NCBI RefSeq assembly: GCF_018145875.1
Contig: NZ_JAGSSV010000005.1
Span: 1 to 64,000 of the forward strand
Length of the DNA: 64,000 nucleotides
Reading direction: 5' to 3'
Source: Marinomonas vulgaris
GTDB taxonomy: Bacteria; Pseudomonadota; Gammaproteobacteria; Pseudomonadales; Marinomonadaceae
The notes beneath the pieces were generated by a model, which saw only the letters and a list, made by a program, of their open reading frames with translations, was not told where the DNA came from and searched no databases. Positions within the stretch are counted from its first letter, which is position 1. Each line of letters opens with the position of its first letter. Positions 1 to 8,483 of this stretch are shown here, piece after piece. Position numbers and translations under genes: made by a program.

Positions 1-42
1 AACAAGGCAGAATGAGCTTGTTTAGGGGCTAAAAGTACCGAA

Positions 43-1284
43 GTGAGTGACTTTTTGTGGTTTTTAACCAAATTAGGCATTCTGGGCACAATGCGAATTC
101 TTAATCGCAGTTTCCCAAGCCAAGCAGCATTAAAAGACAAAAAGCCACAAATAAGCTCACCGAATATGTCACTCCTTAAAAATCTTATTGTGGTTATTTC
201 TTCACCTATTATTAATGAAGAGGGCGAATACTTTGGATTTATCGGTGGTACGATTTACCTAAAAAACTTCAATATTCTGAGTAAAATTTTGGGTGAGCAT
301 TATTACGAAAATGGCTCCTATATTTATGTTATCGATGAAAATAAAAATGTGCTTTATCACCCTTACGTTGAAAGAATAGGAACGCAAGCTGGAAATAACA
401 GCGGTATTGACGAGATGCTAAGTAAAAAGGAGGGCGGAATGGTCCTAACCAACAGCTATGGCGTTGAAATGCTGGCAGGGTATTCTACTATTCCTAGCAC
501 TGGTTGGATTATAGTTACACAAAGCCCTGTCGAATCCAGTTTAGTACCCCTTACAGGGATTATGCAGAAAGTCATCATTCGAACATTGCCTATGGCATTT
601 ATTGTTTTCATTTTCATTTGGTTCTTTGCTCGCGCTATATCACGTCCACTGCAGCAGTTAGCTGACAAGGCCAAATTGTTAAACAGCCCAACCGTTGGCA
701 AAGAAATCAGTGGTATTCGATCTTGGTATGTGGAGAGCATAAAGCTGCAAAAAGCATTATTAACGAGCGTAAAACTCATTCAAGACCAAATTATGGATTT
801 ACGCAAAGACGCCGAAACGGACCCTTTAACTGGTGCCAGTAACCGACGAGCATTAAAACTAAAACTGGGCCAATTAAGCCTTTTGGAAACGCCGTTTAGT
901 ATTTTGGCGTTGGACATAGATCACTTTAAACACGTAAATGACACCTTTGGTCACCCAGTTGGCGATGAGGTTCTTAAGCGAACCACGTATGTTATAAATA
1001 CTTTTTGTCGTGAACACGATTTGGTGTCTAGAACAGGCGGCGAAGAGTTTGTTTTGTTGCTTACCAACACGACAACAGACGATTCGCTGTTGATTGCGGA
1101 ACGCTTACGCCTTGCCATCGCCAATACCAAATTTAAAACTGTTGGTCATATTACCGTGTCGATTGGTGTCGCATCATGGAAAAAAGAAACCACGGCGACG
1201 TATGAAGAAACCTTGTCTGTGGCGGATGAAGCATTGTATGAAGCAAAAGGAAATGGCCGAAATCAATGTGTCTATAAAGAATAA
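43..1284 (+). CDS. diguanylate cyclase with incomplete Cache sensor domain
   Basis: Makes cyclic di-GMP from two GTP. The 413 residues hold the distal part of a dCache-type periplasmic sensor (about 20-165), one membrane segment (about 177-199) and a C-terminal GGDEF domain (about 255-411). The active site reads GGEEF (332-336) and the RxxD inhibitory site is REHD (323-326), so the enzyme should be active and feedback-controlled. The start is a GTG. The first membrane helix and the proximal half of the Cache domain expected of this family are missing, and an in-frame TGA lies at 13-15. The gene may therefore be frameshifted or truncated, or its real start may lie left of the window. The GGDEF assignment is firm; intactness is not. 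Confidence 0.85.
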   Translation: MSDFLWFLTKLGILGTMRILNRSFPSQAALKDKKPQISSPNMSLLKNLIVVISSPIINEEGEYFGFIGGTIYLKNFNILSKILGEHYYENGSYIYVIDENKNVLYHPYVERIGTQAGNNSGIDEMLSKKEGGMVLTNSYGVEMLAGYSTIPSTGWIIVTQSPVESSLVPLTGIMQKVIIRTLPMAFIVFIFIWFFARAISRPLQQLADKAKLLNSPTVGKEISGIRSWYVESIKLQKALLTSVKLIQDQIMDLRKDAETDPLTGASNRRALKLKLGQLSLLETPFSILALDIDHFKHVNDTFGHPVGDEVLKRTTYVINTFCREHDLVSRTGGEEFVLLLTNTTTDDSLLIAERLRLAIANTKFKTVGHITVSIGVASWKKETTATYEETLSVADEALYEAKGNGRNQCVYKE

Positions 1285-1295
1285 AAAAGCTATTT

Positions 1296-1319
1296 AACAG
1301 GCCAAAAGGCCTGTTTTTC
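1296..1319 (+). terminator. rho-independent terminator of the diguanylate cyclase gene
   Basis: Stem AACAGGCC (1296-1303), loop AAAA, GGCCTGTT (1308-1315), with T residues continuing to 1319. It sits 11 bp after the stop codon. Confidence 0.85.
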
Positions 1320-1328
1320 TAACATTAT

Positions 1329-1362
1329 ACTATTTCCGATAATAACATTTATCGGAAATAGT
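1329..1362. repeat. perfect 12-bp inverted repeat between convergent genes
   Basis: ACTATTTCCGAT (1329-1340) and ATCGGAAATAGT (1351-1362) are exact reverse complements around a 10-base AT-rich spacer. No T-run follows on either strand, so it is not a canonical terminator. It may be a stabilising 3' hairpin for the yjjG transcript or a protein site; the function is unknown. Confidence 0.6.
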
Positions 1363-1423
1363 GAGTGTATATTCATATGAGTAAATACCTCTGTTGATAC
1401 CTTTGCCTTAGATTTTATCGATT

Positions 1424-2119
1424 TTAGTTTTGTATCAGCACGTCGTGCAATTGTTTTAATGAACTCACTTGAAATGTCGGTGCCTTGTTTTCAGTTAAGG
1501 TGTTTTCTGGAAGTAATTTGTTGTGATGATTAAGCCAGCAAGTATCCAGGCCTATTCGATTACCTCCAAGTACATCGGACTCCAGTGTATCTCCTACCAT
1601 GAGAACCTGATGTTTTTCGGGGTTACCCATTTCTATAAGCGCTTGTTCGAATATTCTGGGATGAGGTTTAGCAACACCAACTAATTCAGAAATGATCACA
1701 GGAGAAAAATACGGCAAGAAACCTGTTTTTTCTAAACGTATATGCTGCAGCTGTTTAAAGCCATTAGTAATGATGCCCATACGCACGTTATTTTGATGCA
1801 AGTAAGCCACCAGTTCTCGAGCGCCGGCTAAAGGCTCACAAATATCAGCCATAGCATTTAAAAATTGTGTATTTAGTGTGTGCGTGGCGATGTTCAGTCG
1901 ATCACTCCATTGCTGGAATCGTCGTGTTTGAAGCTGTTCTGCGCTGATCGTACCGTTTTGATACTCTACCCAAAGTGGTTTATTTAGTGACTGATATTCA
2001 TCGAAGTCTTGCTGTTCAAATGAAACGCCATGAGTGGCAAACATGTGTCGTAACCCAGAAAAATTGTCAAAAGAAAACAAGGTTTCATCGGCGTCAAATA
2101 GAATCCACTGGTACTTCAT
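1424..2119 (-). CDS. yjjG: YjjG-type pyrimidine 5'-nucleotidase (HAD family)
   Basis: HAD-superfamily phosphatase of the YjjG type. The family dephosphorylates nucleoside monophosphates such as dUMP and non-canonical pyrimidine nucleotides, which is a house-cleaning role. The 231-residue length fits the family. Motif I is DADET with catalytic D9 and D11. The KPHPRIF segment supplies the motif III lysine, and VGDTLESD is motif IV. It lies 18 bp downstream of yjjX, another nucleotide-sanitising enzyme, so the two probably share a transcript. The substrate is inferred from family membership. Confidence 0.85.
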   Translation of the reverse strand: MKYQWILFDADETLFSFDNFSGLRHMFATHGVSFEQQDFDEYQSLNKPLWVEYQNGTISAEQLQTRRFQQWSDRLNIATHTLNTQFLNAMADICEPLAGARELVAYLHQNNVRMGIITNGFKQLQHIRLEKTGFLPYFSPVIISELVGVAKPHPRIFEQALIEMGNPEKHQVLMVGDTLESDVLGGNRIGLDTCWLNHHNKLLPENTLTENKAPTFQVSSLKQLHDVLIQN

Positions 2120-2137
2120 TGCTGTCCTTTAAAATCG

Positions 2138-2692
2138 TTAGTTTGTGTAATGCTCTGGGTGTAATACAGGCGCTAAGGCAAGTACCAAAGCCTGCGTATA
2201 AATGCTCTGCCTAGTCGCAACATTATTGGTCAATAAACCGATCGCGCCGCCCTTTTGTTTTATGTTGCTGGTTTTAAACGCATCGTCCATCAGTGACCCA
2301 AGCTCTTCGTTAGCACATAAGCGCTGATAAAACGGCTGAGGTAATGGCAAATTAGCGGTACGACCAGTTAATAATCGACCGCTTTTGTCTAAAATAGCCA
2401 CATAGGCAAAGGTTGCTGGCCCTTCTTCGAATAGATCAACGCCCCCTTCCATCGCTACGTAAAAATCACTTTTGCTTTGGCTATCAGCTTGCAGACAATA
2501 ACGAATACGGTTTTGTGCGCCAAGCCGTGTTTCGGCCTCAGTCATTGGTTGATCTGACACACCAGATAATGCATTGATGCCGTCACAATCCAGCGATACT
2601 GTAGGAAACATAAGCTCAAAAGCTTCCTTTGCGGCTCGTATTTTTACTGGGTTAGTTGAGCCTACACAGATAGAATAAGTCTGTGTTGTCAT
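2138..2692 (-). CDS. yjjX: inosine/xanthosine triphosphatase YjjX
   Basis: Hydrolyses ITP and XTP to keep deaminated purines out of RNA and DNA. The N-terminus reads ICVGSTNPVKIRA, the YjjX/NTPase fold signature, followed by AMEGGVDLF. I place the start at the ATG at 2692, giving 184 residues. A longer reading frame runs up to 2752, but that start lies inside the aroC terminator and adds residues unlike the family. Another ATG at 2704 is possible. It is followed closely by yjjG. Confidence 0.85.
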   Translation of the reverse strand: MTTQTYSICVGSTNPVKIRAAKEAFELMFPTVSLDCDGINALSGVSDQPMTEAETRLGAQNRIRYCLQADSQSKSDFYVAMEGGVDLFEEGPATFAYVAILDKSGRLLTGRTANLPLPQPFYQRLCANEELGSLMDDAFKTSNIKQKGGAIGLLTNNVATRQSIYTQALVLALAPVLHPEHYTN

Positions 2693-2750
2693 GTGTTTGA
2701 CCATTGAATTTATTATATAAAAAAGTGAATTTAGACAGCGAATCATCAAC

Positions 2751-2785
2751 AAAAAAAGCCGTTATTATTGTCAATAACGGCTTTT
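2751..2785 (-). terminator. aroC terminator
   Basis: On the minus strand a stem pairs AAAAGCCGTTATT with AATAACGGCTTTT around a 6-base loop, followed by a T-run ending at 2751. It lies 18 bp after the aroC stop and separates aroC from yjjX. Confidence 0.85.
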
Positions 2786-2802
2786 AATGATCAAGCATTT
2801 AT

Positions 2803-3900
2803 TTACGCTTGACCGTTAATAATCGGCGTCGGGCAAACGACGTCTGCGTTTTGGCCTCTGTGTCGCAACAAATGATCCATTAGGGTCAAAGCCAGCATGG
2901 CTTCGGCGATGGGGGTAGCTCGAATACCAACACAAGGATCGTGGCGTCCTTTGGTAATCACATCAATCGCTTGTCCTTCACGATCGATGCTTTTCCCTGG
3001 GATAGTAATACTTGATGTAGGCTTTAATGCCATGTGTACGACAATATCCTGACCCGATGAAATGCCGCCTAATACGCCACCGGCATGGTTGGACAAAAAT
3101 CCTTCTGGGGTCATTTCGTCACGATGCTGGCTGCCTTTTTGCTCTACGACATCAAAGCCGTCGCCAATTTCCACGCCTTTAACCGCGTTAATGCTCATAA
3201 TAGCCTTGGCGATGTCCGCGTCTAATCGGTCAAAAACAGGCTCGCCTAAACCAGGCATGACATTTTTGGCGATAACCGTGATTTTTGCCCCGACCGAATC
3301 TCCCTCACGACGAAGCGCCGTCATGTATGCTTCCAGTTCTGGAATGGCATCAGGATCTGGGCTAAAAAAGCTATTGTCATACACTTGAGTTAAGTCTTTT
3401 ACGGCCAACTTAATAGGGCCAAGTTGAGACAAGAAGCCTTGAATTTCAATACCAAATTGTTGCTTTAGGTATTTCTTAGCGATGGCACCGGCTGCCACCC
3501 GCATGGCGGTTTCGCGCGCCGAAGAACGACCGCCACCACGGTAATCTCGAAAACCATATTTCTGATCGTACGTATAGTCAGCATGGGCGGGACGAAAAGT
3601 ATTGGCTATGTTGCCATAATCTTTCGAGCGCTGATCGGTGTTTTCAATTTGTAAACCGATAGAAGTGCCTGTGGTTTTACCTTCAAATACACCAGATAAA
3701 ATTTTGACTTCGTCCGCTTCACGGCGCTGTGTGGTGTGTTTTGATGTGCCGGGTTTGCGTAGATCGAGATCTCTTTGTAGATCCGCTTCGCAGATTTCAA
3801 TTCCTGGAGGACAGCCATCAACAATTGCACCCAACGCGATGCCGTGACTTTCACCAAATGTGGTGACCTTAAACAGTGTTCCAAATGTATTACCAGACAT
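2803..3900 (-). CDS. aroC: chorismate synthase
   Basis: Last step of the shikimate pathway: 5-enolpyruvylshikimate-3-phosphate to chorismate, using reduced FMN. The 365 residues are full length for the bacterial enzyme. The N-terminus [20 protein letters not shown] contains the conserved histidine H19, and the GRSSARETA segment supplies the arginine-rich FMN/phosphate contacts. It lies 9 bp downstream of prmB, the prmB-aroC order being common in gammaproteobacteria. A strong terminator follows the stop. Confidence 0.97.
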   Translation of the reverse strand: MSGNTFGTLFKVTTFGESHGIALGAIVDGCPPGIEICEADLQRDLDLRKPGTSKHTTQRREADEVKILSGVFEGKTTGTSIGLQIENTDQRSKDYGNIANTFRPAHADYTYDQKYGFRDYRGGGRSSARETAMRVAAGAIAKKYLKQQFGIEIQGFLSQLGPIKLAVKDLTQVYDNSFFSPDPDAIPELEAYMTALRREGDSVGAKITVIAKNVMPGLGEPVFDRLDADIAKAIMSINAVKGVEIGDGFDVVEQKGSQHRDEMTPEGFLSNHAGGVLGGISSGQDIVVHMALKPTSSITIPGKSIDREGQAIDVITKGRHDPCVGIRATPIAEAMLALTLMDHLLRHRGQNADVVCPTPIINGQA

Positions 3901-3909
3901 AGGTTCTAT

Positions 3910-4818
3910 TTACTCTTGTAATAGTTCGATAAGTTGTTCTTTTGTAAGAATAAAAACGCCGTTCCCACCCTGCTCTAACTCAACCCACATAAAAGGGACA
4001 TCGGGGTAAGCCGCTTGTAAAGCCACTTCTGAATTGCCGACTTCGTAAACTAATATGCCGTTATCTTGCAAATAATGGGCGGCTTGGGCTAAAAAAGCCC
4101 GCGTAAAATCTAAACCATCTTCACCCGATGTCAGGGCCAACTCAGGCTCATTATGAAACTCAGCGGGGGCGCTATGAAAATCATTTGCATCCACGTAAGG
4201 CGGATTGCAAATAATCAGGTCGTATTGTTTTCCAACTAAGCCGGCAAACATATCCGATTGAATCGTTTGTACTCTATCTTCCACTTGATGTCGCTGAATA
4301 TTATCATTTGCGACCACAAGCGCCGCCTCACTAATATCGCTTAAATCCACTTGAGCATCGTCAAAGACTAAGGCAGCCGCTATGCCTAAACAGCCCGACC
4401 CAGTGCACATATCTAATATATTGAGTGGATAATGTGCTAGCCAAGGTGCAAATTCACTCTCAAGTAATGAAATAATAGGCGAACGCGGAATTAAAGTATC
4501 TTTGGTCACTTTGAAAGGCAGGCCCATAAACCAAGCTTCACCCAACAAATAAGGCAGTGGTTCACGTTGTGTAATTCGGCGGTGAACTAATTTCAAAATA
4601 TGTTTTTTTTCATTATGAGTGAGCGAGCAATCTAGCATGTCACGATCAAAATCTAGCGGTAGCTTCAGCGCTCCCATGACTAATTGAACGGCCTCATCCC
4701 ATGGGTTATCGGTGCCATGACCATAAAATAAGTTTGAATGCTGGAAACGGCTGAAGGTCCAGCGAATAAAATCTTTAATACTTGATAAATCTTTAATGGC
4801 AGATTGTTTGTATCTCAT
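3910..4818 (-). CDS. prmB: ribosomal protein L3 glutamine methyltransferase PrmB
   Basis: SAM-dependent N5-glutamine methyltransferase of ribosomal protein L3. The SAM-binding loop is DMCTGSGCLG (136-145) and the catalytic/substrate motif is NPPY (205-208), as in the HemK/PrmB family. The 302-residue length and the pairing with aroC favour PrmB over PrmC, which normally sits beside prfA. The gene starts 44 bp downstream of the KfrA-like gene on the same strand. Confidence 0.9.
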   Translation of the reverse strand: MRYKQSAIKDLSSIKDFIRWTFSRFQHSNLFYGHGTDNPWDEAVQLVMGALKLPLDFDRDMLDCSLTHNEKKHILKLVHRRITQREPLPYLLGEAWFMGLPFKVTKDTLIPRSPIISLLESEFAPWLAHYPLNILDMCTGSGCLGIAAALVFDDAQVDLSDISEAALVVANDNIQRHQVEDRVQTIQSDMFAGLVGKQYDLIICNPPYVDANDFHSAPAEFHNEPELALTSGEDGLDFTRAFLAQAAHYLQDNGILVYEVGNSEVALQAAYPDVPFMWVELEQGGNGVFILTKEQLIELLQE

Positions 4819-4862
4819 GGTCTCTTCTTATTGATGATAACGCAATGGCGGTATTATATCGG

Positions 4863-5648
4863 TTATTGTTTCTCGTCTCTATGTTTGCCTTGATCGCTTT
4901 TGAGGGAAGCCGTCAATGCATCGAGCTTCTCAGTCATCAATTGCCAATGCTCATCAATCTTAATCGCATGCTTTTTTGTTAGTTTATCCAATAAGGATTC
5001 TAAGCGTCGGTTTTCAGATGTTAACAGTGAGAGCTTAGCGTCTTGCTTTGCCAGATCAACTTCTTTTTGTGAGAGGTTCAGTTGCAGCTCAGCACTCTGG
5101 CTTTGTTCTTGTTTTAATTGCGCGTTAACCACTTTATTTTGTGACAGTAGGTCTTGGTATTGCTGTTTAATATGGCTGTTTTGTTCTTGGCAAACAGCAA
5201 GCTTCTGCTCTGTAAGCGCAAGCGCATTTTGTGTTTCGTTATTTTGAATGTTTAATGCGTCCAGTTGATTTTGCGTTTCGACCAAAGCTGAAGACAAAGA
5301 ATCATAGCTGCCATTGGCCGCATCTTGTTTGTTCGCATGATGCATTTCTATTTCAGCATTTTTTTCATCGAGTAATTGACCTAAGTGTTGAGTGGCCTCT
5401 CGCGAAAAACGCTGGAAGACGGGCAGTAACAAAGTATTCAGTTCTTGAAGTTGATTTTGCTGATGATTAGCGTAACTTTCTTCCCATTCTGTGATGGCGT
5501 TAAGAAAAGTGGTGTTCGAACAGCGGCGACCATCTTTTTGTAAAAAATGCTGGGTTAATCTTGGAATATTGGGGAAGCGATTCGTCTCGATCAGCTCCCA
5601 GCAGGCCTGGTGTATTTCTTCCTTGGAAATGTTTGCTTTACGCGCCAT
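4863..5648 (-). CDS. KfrA-like DNA-binding protein with long coiled coil
   Basis: Residues 1-60 match the KfrA N-terminal DNA-binding domain, with a segment reading FLQKDGRRCSNTTFLNAI. Roughly 70-245 is a nearly continuous Glu/Gln/Lys/Leu-rich coiled coil. KfrA proteins were described on plasmids, where they bind repeats in their own promoter and form filament-like assemblies that aid partition. Chromosomal relatives such as this one have no settled role. The AT-rich upstream region carries two identical 11-mers that could be its own operator. There are no plasmid genes nearby, so the function here is open. Confidence 0.75.
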   Translation of the reverse strand: MARKANISKEEIHQACWELIETNRFPNIPRLTQHFLQKDGRRCSNTTFLNAITEWEESYANHQQNQLQELNTLLLPVFQRFSREATQHLGQLLDEKNAEIEMHHANKQDAANGSYDSLSSALVETQNQLDALNIQNNETQNALALTEQKLAVCQEQNSHIKQQYQDLLSQNKVVNAQLKQEQSQSAELQLNLSQKEVDLAKQDAKLSLLTSENRRLESLLDKLTKKHAIKIDEHWQLMTEKLDALTASLKSDQGKHRDEKQ

Positions 5649-5665
5649 GAGATTATTAAAACCTT

Positions 5666-5715
5666 TTTATAAATAATTAAAGTATATATATTACGTATTT
5701 TATCTTTATAAATAA
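5666..5715. repeat. two exact TTTATAAATAA direct repeats upstream of the kfrA-like gene
   Basis: TTTATAAATAA occurs at 5666-5676 and 5705-5715, 39 bp apart, in an AT-rich stretch just upstream of the KfrA-like start. KfrA-type proteins are known to bind repeats in their own promoters, so autoregulation is a reasonable guess. Low sequence complexity makes a chance match possible. Confidence 0.35.
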
Positions 5716-5767
5716 AGTACAAACTAGCTGCGTCGATTGAAAGAACACAACCCGGTAACGATGTCAT

Positions 5768-5794
5768 AAAAAAAAGCCCCCGAAGGAGCTTTTT
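5768..5794 (-). terminator. sppA terminator with UUCG loop
   Basis: On minus, AAAGCTCC pairs with GGGGCTTT (one G-U pair) across a TTCG tetraloop and is followed by a run of T. It lies about 30 bp after the sppA stop. Confidence 0.85.
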
Positions 5795-5820
5795 CTATAA
5801 ACAAGAGCTTATTAGCTCGA

Positions 5821-6852
5821 TTAATGAAGTTGAGGGTTACTCAGTACTTTTGTGGCTATTTTAACCCCCAACTCTTTAGCCAACACTTCCCACGCATTTT
5901 CACTTGGGCGGTAGAAGACCGGCAAAGCGTTAGGGAAACGATTGTTTAACAGTGTGTTCACACTGGATAAACCATCAATCAAACCAATGTCCACCGCTTG
6001 CGCGCCGGTAAATACCATGCCAGAAAATACATCGTCAGTGACCGTAAGGCGTGAGCCGCGCCCTTCTTTTACTGCACTGATAAACTGCTGATGTGTTTCG
6101 TTTAATACAGCTTGCCATTTTTGTTGCGCCTCTTCTGTCATAGGGGCAAACGGATCCAAAAAGGCTTTGTTGCGTCCCGCGGTAAAGGTACGACGCTCTA
6201 CACCGATTTTTTCCAGTAATTGGCTGGCATCAAAACCTGATGAGATAACACCGATTGATCCAACTAAACTGGCCTTGTCGGCGTAGATTTCATTAGCCGC
6301 CGATGCAATGTAATACCCGCCAGAAGCCGCCATATCTTCAACAACAACCAAAATAGGAATCTGCGGATACGCTTGCTGCTTACTTCGAATAGCATCATAG
6401 ATAATGCCAGAGTGAACAGGACTTCCGCCTGGACTGTTCATTTCAATGACTACACCTTGTAAAAAATGGTTTTGATAAGCGTCATCCAATAAATTCACAA
6501 AGGTAGAGGCCTCAATTGCAGCTTCGGAGCCAATGACACCACGCATTGGGATCATGGCCACCACGTCTCTTTCCAAACTGACTTCTTGAAAGTTTGCTTT
6601 TGCAAACCAGGCCGCGCCGGCGGCAATTACCAGCATGAATGTGAATAACCGAAAAAATATTTTCCAGCGACGCGCCCTACGCTTCTCAATTAAATTCTCA
6701 CTAAGAGTCTTTTCAAGCAAACTCCATATTGCTTTATTTGGATCAAGCTCAGCACGTTCTTCTTGCTTTTTGCTAGCCTCGTTGTCTGTAGAGGCGTCTT
6801 GATTTGAGGCTTGCAGCTCAGCTTTTCGGTCTTCGTCTTCTGTCCAACTCAT
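5821..6852 (-). CDS. sppA: signal peptide peptidase SppA, short (36K) type
   Basis: Inner-membrane serine protease of family S49 that degrades cleaved signal peptides. It has 343 residues: a charged cytoplasmic N-terminus (1-62), one membrane anchor (about 66-85) and a single protease domain facing the periplasm. The catalytic serine is S177 in DMAASGGYY and the general-base lysine is K229 in RNKAFLDPF. A single catalytic domain fits the short SppA type rather than the double-domain E. coli SppA. It starts 3 bp after the HAD phosphatase gene and is surely co-transcribed with it. Confidence 0.92.
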   Translation of the reverse strand: MSWTEDEDRKAELQASNQDASTDNEASKKQEERAELDPNKAIWSLLEKTLSENLIEKRRARRWKIFFRLFTFMLVIAAGAAWFAKANFQEVSLERDVVAMIPMRGVIGSEAAIEASTFVNLLDDAYQNHFLQGVVIEMNSPGGSPVHSGIIYDAIRSKQQAYPQIPILVVVEDMAASGGYYIASAANEIYADKASLVGSIGVISSGFDASQLLEKIGVERRTFTAGRNKAFLDPFAPMTEEAQQKWQAVLNETHQQFISAVKEGRGSRLTVTDDVFSGMVFTGAQAVDIGLIDGLSSVNTLLNNRFPNALPVFYRPSENAWEVLAKELGVKIATKVLSNPQLH

Positions 6853-6855
6853 TAT

Positions 6856-7500
6856 TTACAATCCTAAAATACGCGGTAATTGAGTAAAATCCTCGATAAG
6901 CCCCATCGGCTGGCACGCTTTGAGACGCGCTTCTTCATGTGCGCCGTACGTTACGCCAATACTTTTGATACCCGCATTGCTCGCCATGTTCAAATCATAT
7001 TCTGTATCACCAACCATGACTGCCTCTTCAGAAGAAAGAGAAAGTTCATCTAGTAATTCATTCAGCATCAAGGGATCAGGTTTGGAGAGCGTTTCATCGG
7101 CACAGCGCGACGCAATAAAATACGCTTTTGTTTGGGTTAACGAAAATGCACGCTCTAACCCTCTGCGACTTTTGCCGGTAGCAACAGCCATTAATACGCC
7201 GGCCTCTTTGAATTGGTTCAGTACAGACATTACACCAGGGTACGCGCTCGGTGGCGTTTGATCAGCAGACACATAAAGTTGTTTGTAATGCTCTACGATA
7301 CACCCTTGTTCGCGCAAGGAAAGTTCCGGCCAAACAACAGCGACGGCTTTATCAAGCGATAAACCGATGATATTTTTAATATCATCCTTATGCTTTACGG
7401 GGGCATGGGCCAACTCACCGGCTTTTAGCATGCTGTCACAGATTGTATCAATGGAGTCGAACAAGGTTCCATCCCAATCAAAAATCACCAATTTAACCAT
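6856..7500 (-). CDS. HAD-IA phosphatase, phosphoglycolate phosphatase-like
   Basis: Motif I FDWDGTLFDS carries nucleophile D8 and acid/base D10. The motif III lysine lies in SKPDPLMLNEL and motif IV is MVGDTEYDLNMA. The 214 residues, with a helical cap inserted after motif I, match Gph-like subclass IA hydrolases. The arrangement upstream of sppA is also seen in pseudomonads, where these genes follow rluC. The true substrate cannot be read from sequence. Confidence 0.85.
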   Translation of the reverse strand: MVKLVIFDWDGTLFDSIDTICDSMLKAGELAHAPVKHKDDIKNIIGLSLDKAVAVVWPELSLREQGCIVEHYKQLYVSADQTPPSAYPGVMSVLNQFKEAGVLMAVATGKSRRGLERAFSLTQTKAYFIASRCADETLSKPDPLMLNELLDELSLSSEEAVMVGDTEYDLNMASNAGIKSIGVTYGAHEEARLKACQPMGLIEDFTQLPRILGL

Positions 7501-7567
7501 AGATACCTCTTAAGAATACGGCGACGAAAGTGTACCATAACGCAAAATGACACAATAAGGATTAGCA

Positions 7568-7984
7568 ATGACTTCAGGTTATACATTAGAGCAACTGTCG
7601 ATTGATCAGAGCGTTGAGTATCGTAAGATTGTTACACAAGAAGACGTACAGGCATTCGCAACCATAACAGGAGACACTAATCCTGTTCATTTAGATGCAG
7701 AATACGCGGCCACAACATCGTTTGGCCAACCAATTGCACATGGCATGCTCACTGCTGGGTTTATATCAGCGGCCATCGGCACCCAACTACCTGGGCCTGG
7801 CTGTATTTACCTAGAACAAACGTTGAAATTTCGAGCGCCCGTGTTCATTGGTCAAGAAGTTGTCACTGTTATTACGGTTACCGACATCAACACACGCCGT
7901 CGTCGCGCTACATTAAAAACTGTGTGTGAGTGTGATGGAAAAACAGTTGTTACAGGTGAAGCAACTATTATGTTACCCGCTTAA
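7568..7984 (+). CDS. MaoC-like (R)-specific enoyl-CoA hydratase
   Basis: Single hot-dog domain of 138 residues. The hydratase-2 motif TGDTNPVHLD carries the catalytic pair D36 and H41, followed by the FGQPIAHGML segment. Proteins of this length and motif (PhaJ type) hydrate trans-2-enoyl-CoA to (R)-3-hydroxyacyl-CoA. No polyhydroxyalkanoate synthase lies nearby, so a link to storage polymer is not supported here. It is transcribed divergently from the HAD/sppA pair. Confidence 0.85.
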   Translation: MTSGYTLEQLSIDQSVEYRKIVTQEDVQAFATITGDTNPVHLDAEYAATTSFGQPIAHGMLTAGFISAAIGTQLPGPGCIYLEQTLKFRAPVFIGQEVVTVITVTDINTRRRRATLKTVCECDGKTVVTGEATIMLPA

Positions 7985-8137
7985 ATGAATAAAAAGGTCT
8001 CTTAAGTGAATCTTTGTTCTGACATAATCGCACCAAAACAGATTGGATAGAGGAAAAAACTGGTATCTTATAAAAAACGCTGTGCTTTAGAATAAAGCGA
8101 GCTTATATTAAAAGCACAGCCAATGATTGAGATTGCC

Positions 8138-8446
8138 ATGAAAATTCAGTTACTTATGATTATCGCCGTGATTGTATCGTCTTTATTGACGATCTCTCAG
8201 CGCGTGCATGGTCAAGAAGTAAATCAATTTCGTTGGCTTGAACCCAGTGTAGAGCAAACATTTGACAAATTAACTGCATCAGATAAGGAAACGGAATCTG
8301 ATAATAGCCATATTCAAATCTCTACAAACAAGCATCTTGTTGGCAATAGACTCCAGATCGCTTTCGCGTCAAATACGGTATTTGCTACTGCAAATCGTTT
8401 CCGTAACACCATCAACCCAAGAGCTCCTCCGTTTTCATCGATTTAA
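8138..8446 (+). CDS. small exported protein of unknown function
   Basis: About 102 residues starting at the ATG at 8138, which has a GAG Shine-Dalgarno element 7 bp upstream. A start at 8123 would add five residues and has no such site. The N-terminus is a signal peptide (MKIQLLMIIAVIV, hydrophobic core, likely cleavage near RVHGQ). The mature part is polar with no recognised domain. It lies 37 bp before the CBS-domain gene and may share its transcript. I do not recognise the family. Confidence 0.55.
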   Translation: MKIQLLMIIAVIVSSLLTISQRVHGQEVNQFRWLEPSVEQTFDKLTASDKETESDNSHIQISTNKHLVGNRLQIAFASNTVFATANRFRNTINPRAPPFSSI

Positions 8447-8483
8447 CTCATCCTACTCTTCTTTTTTATTATTAGGATTTATC

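Noticed and set aside
2693-2752. Longer N-terminus for yjjX
   Set aside because: It begins in the aroC terminator hairpin and adds residues unlike the family.
3062-3388. 108-residue frame opposite aroC
   Set aside because: Shadow of aroC on the other strand; no start signal.
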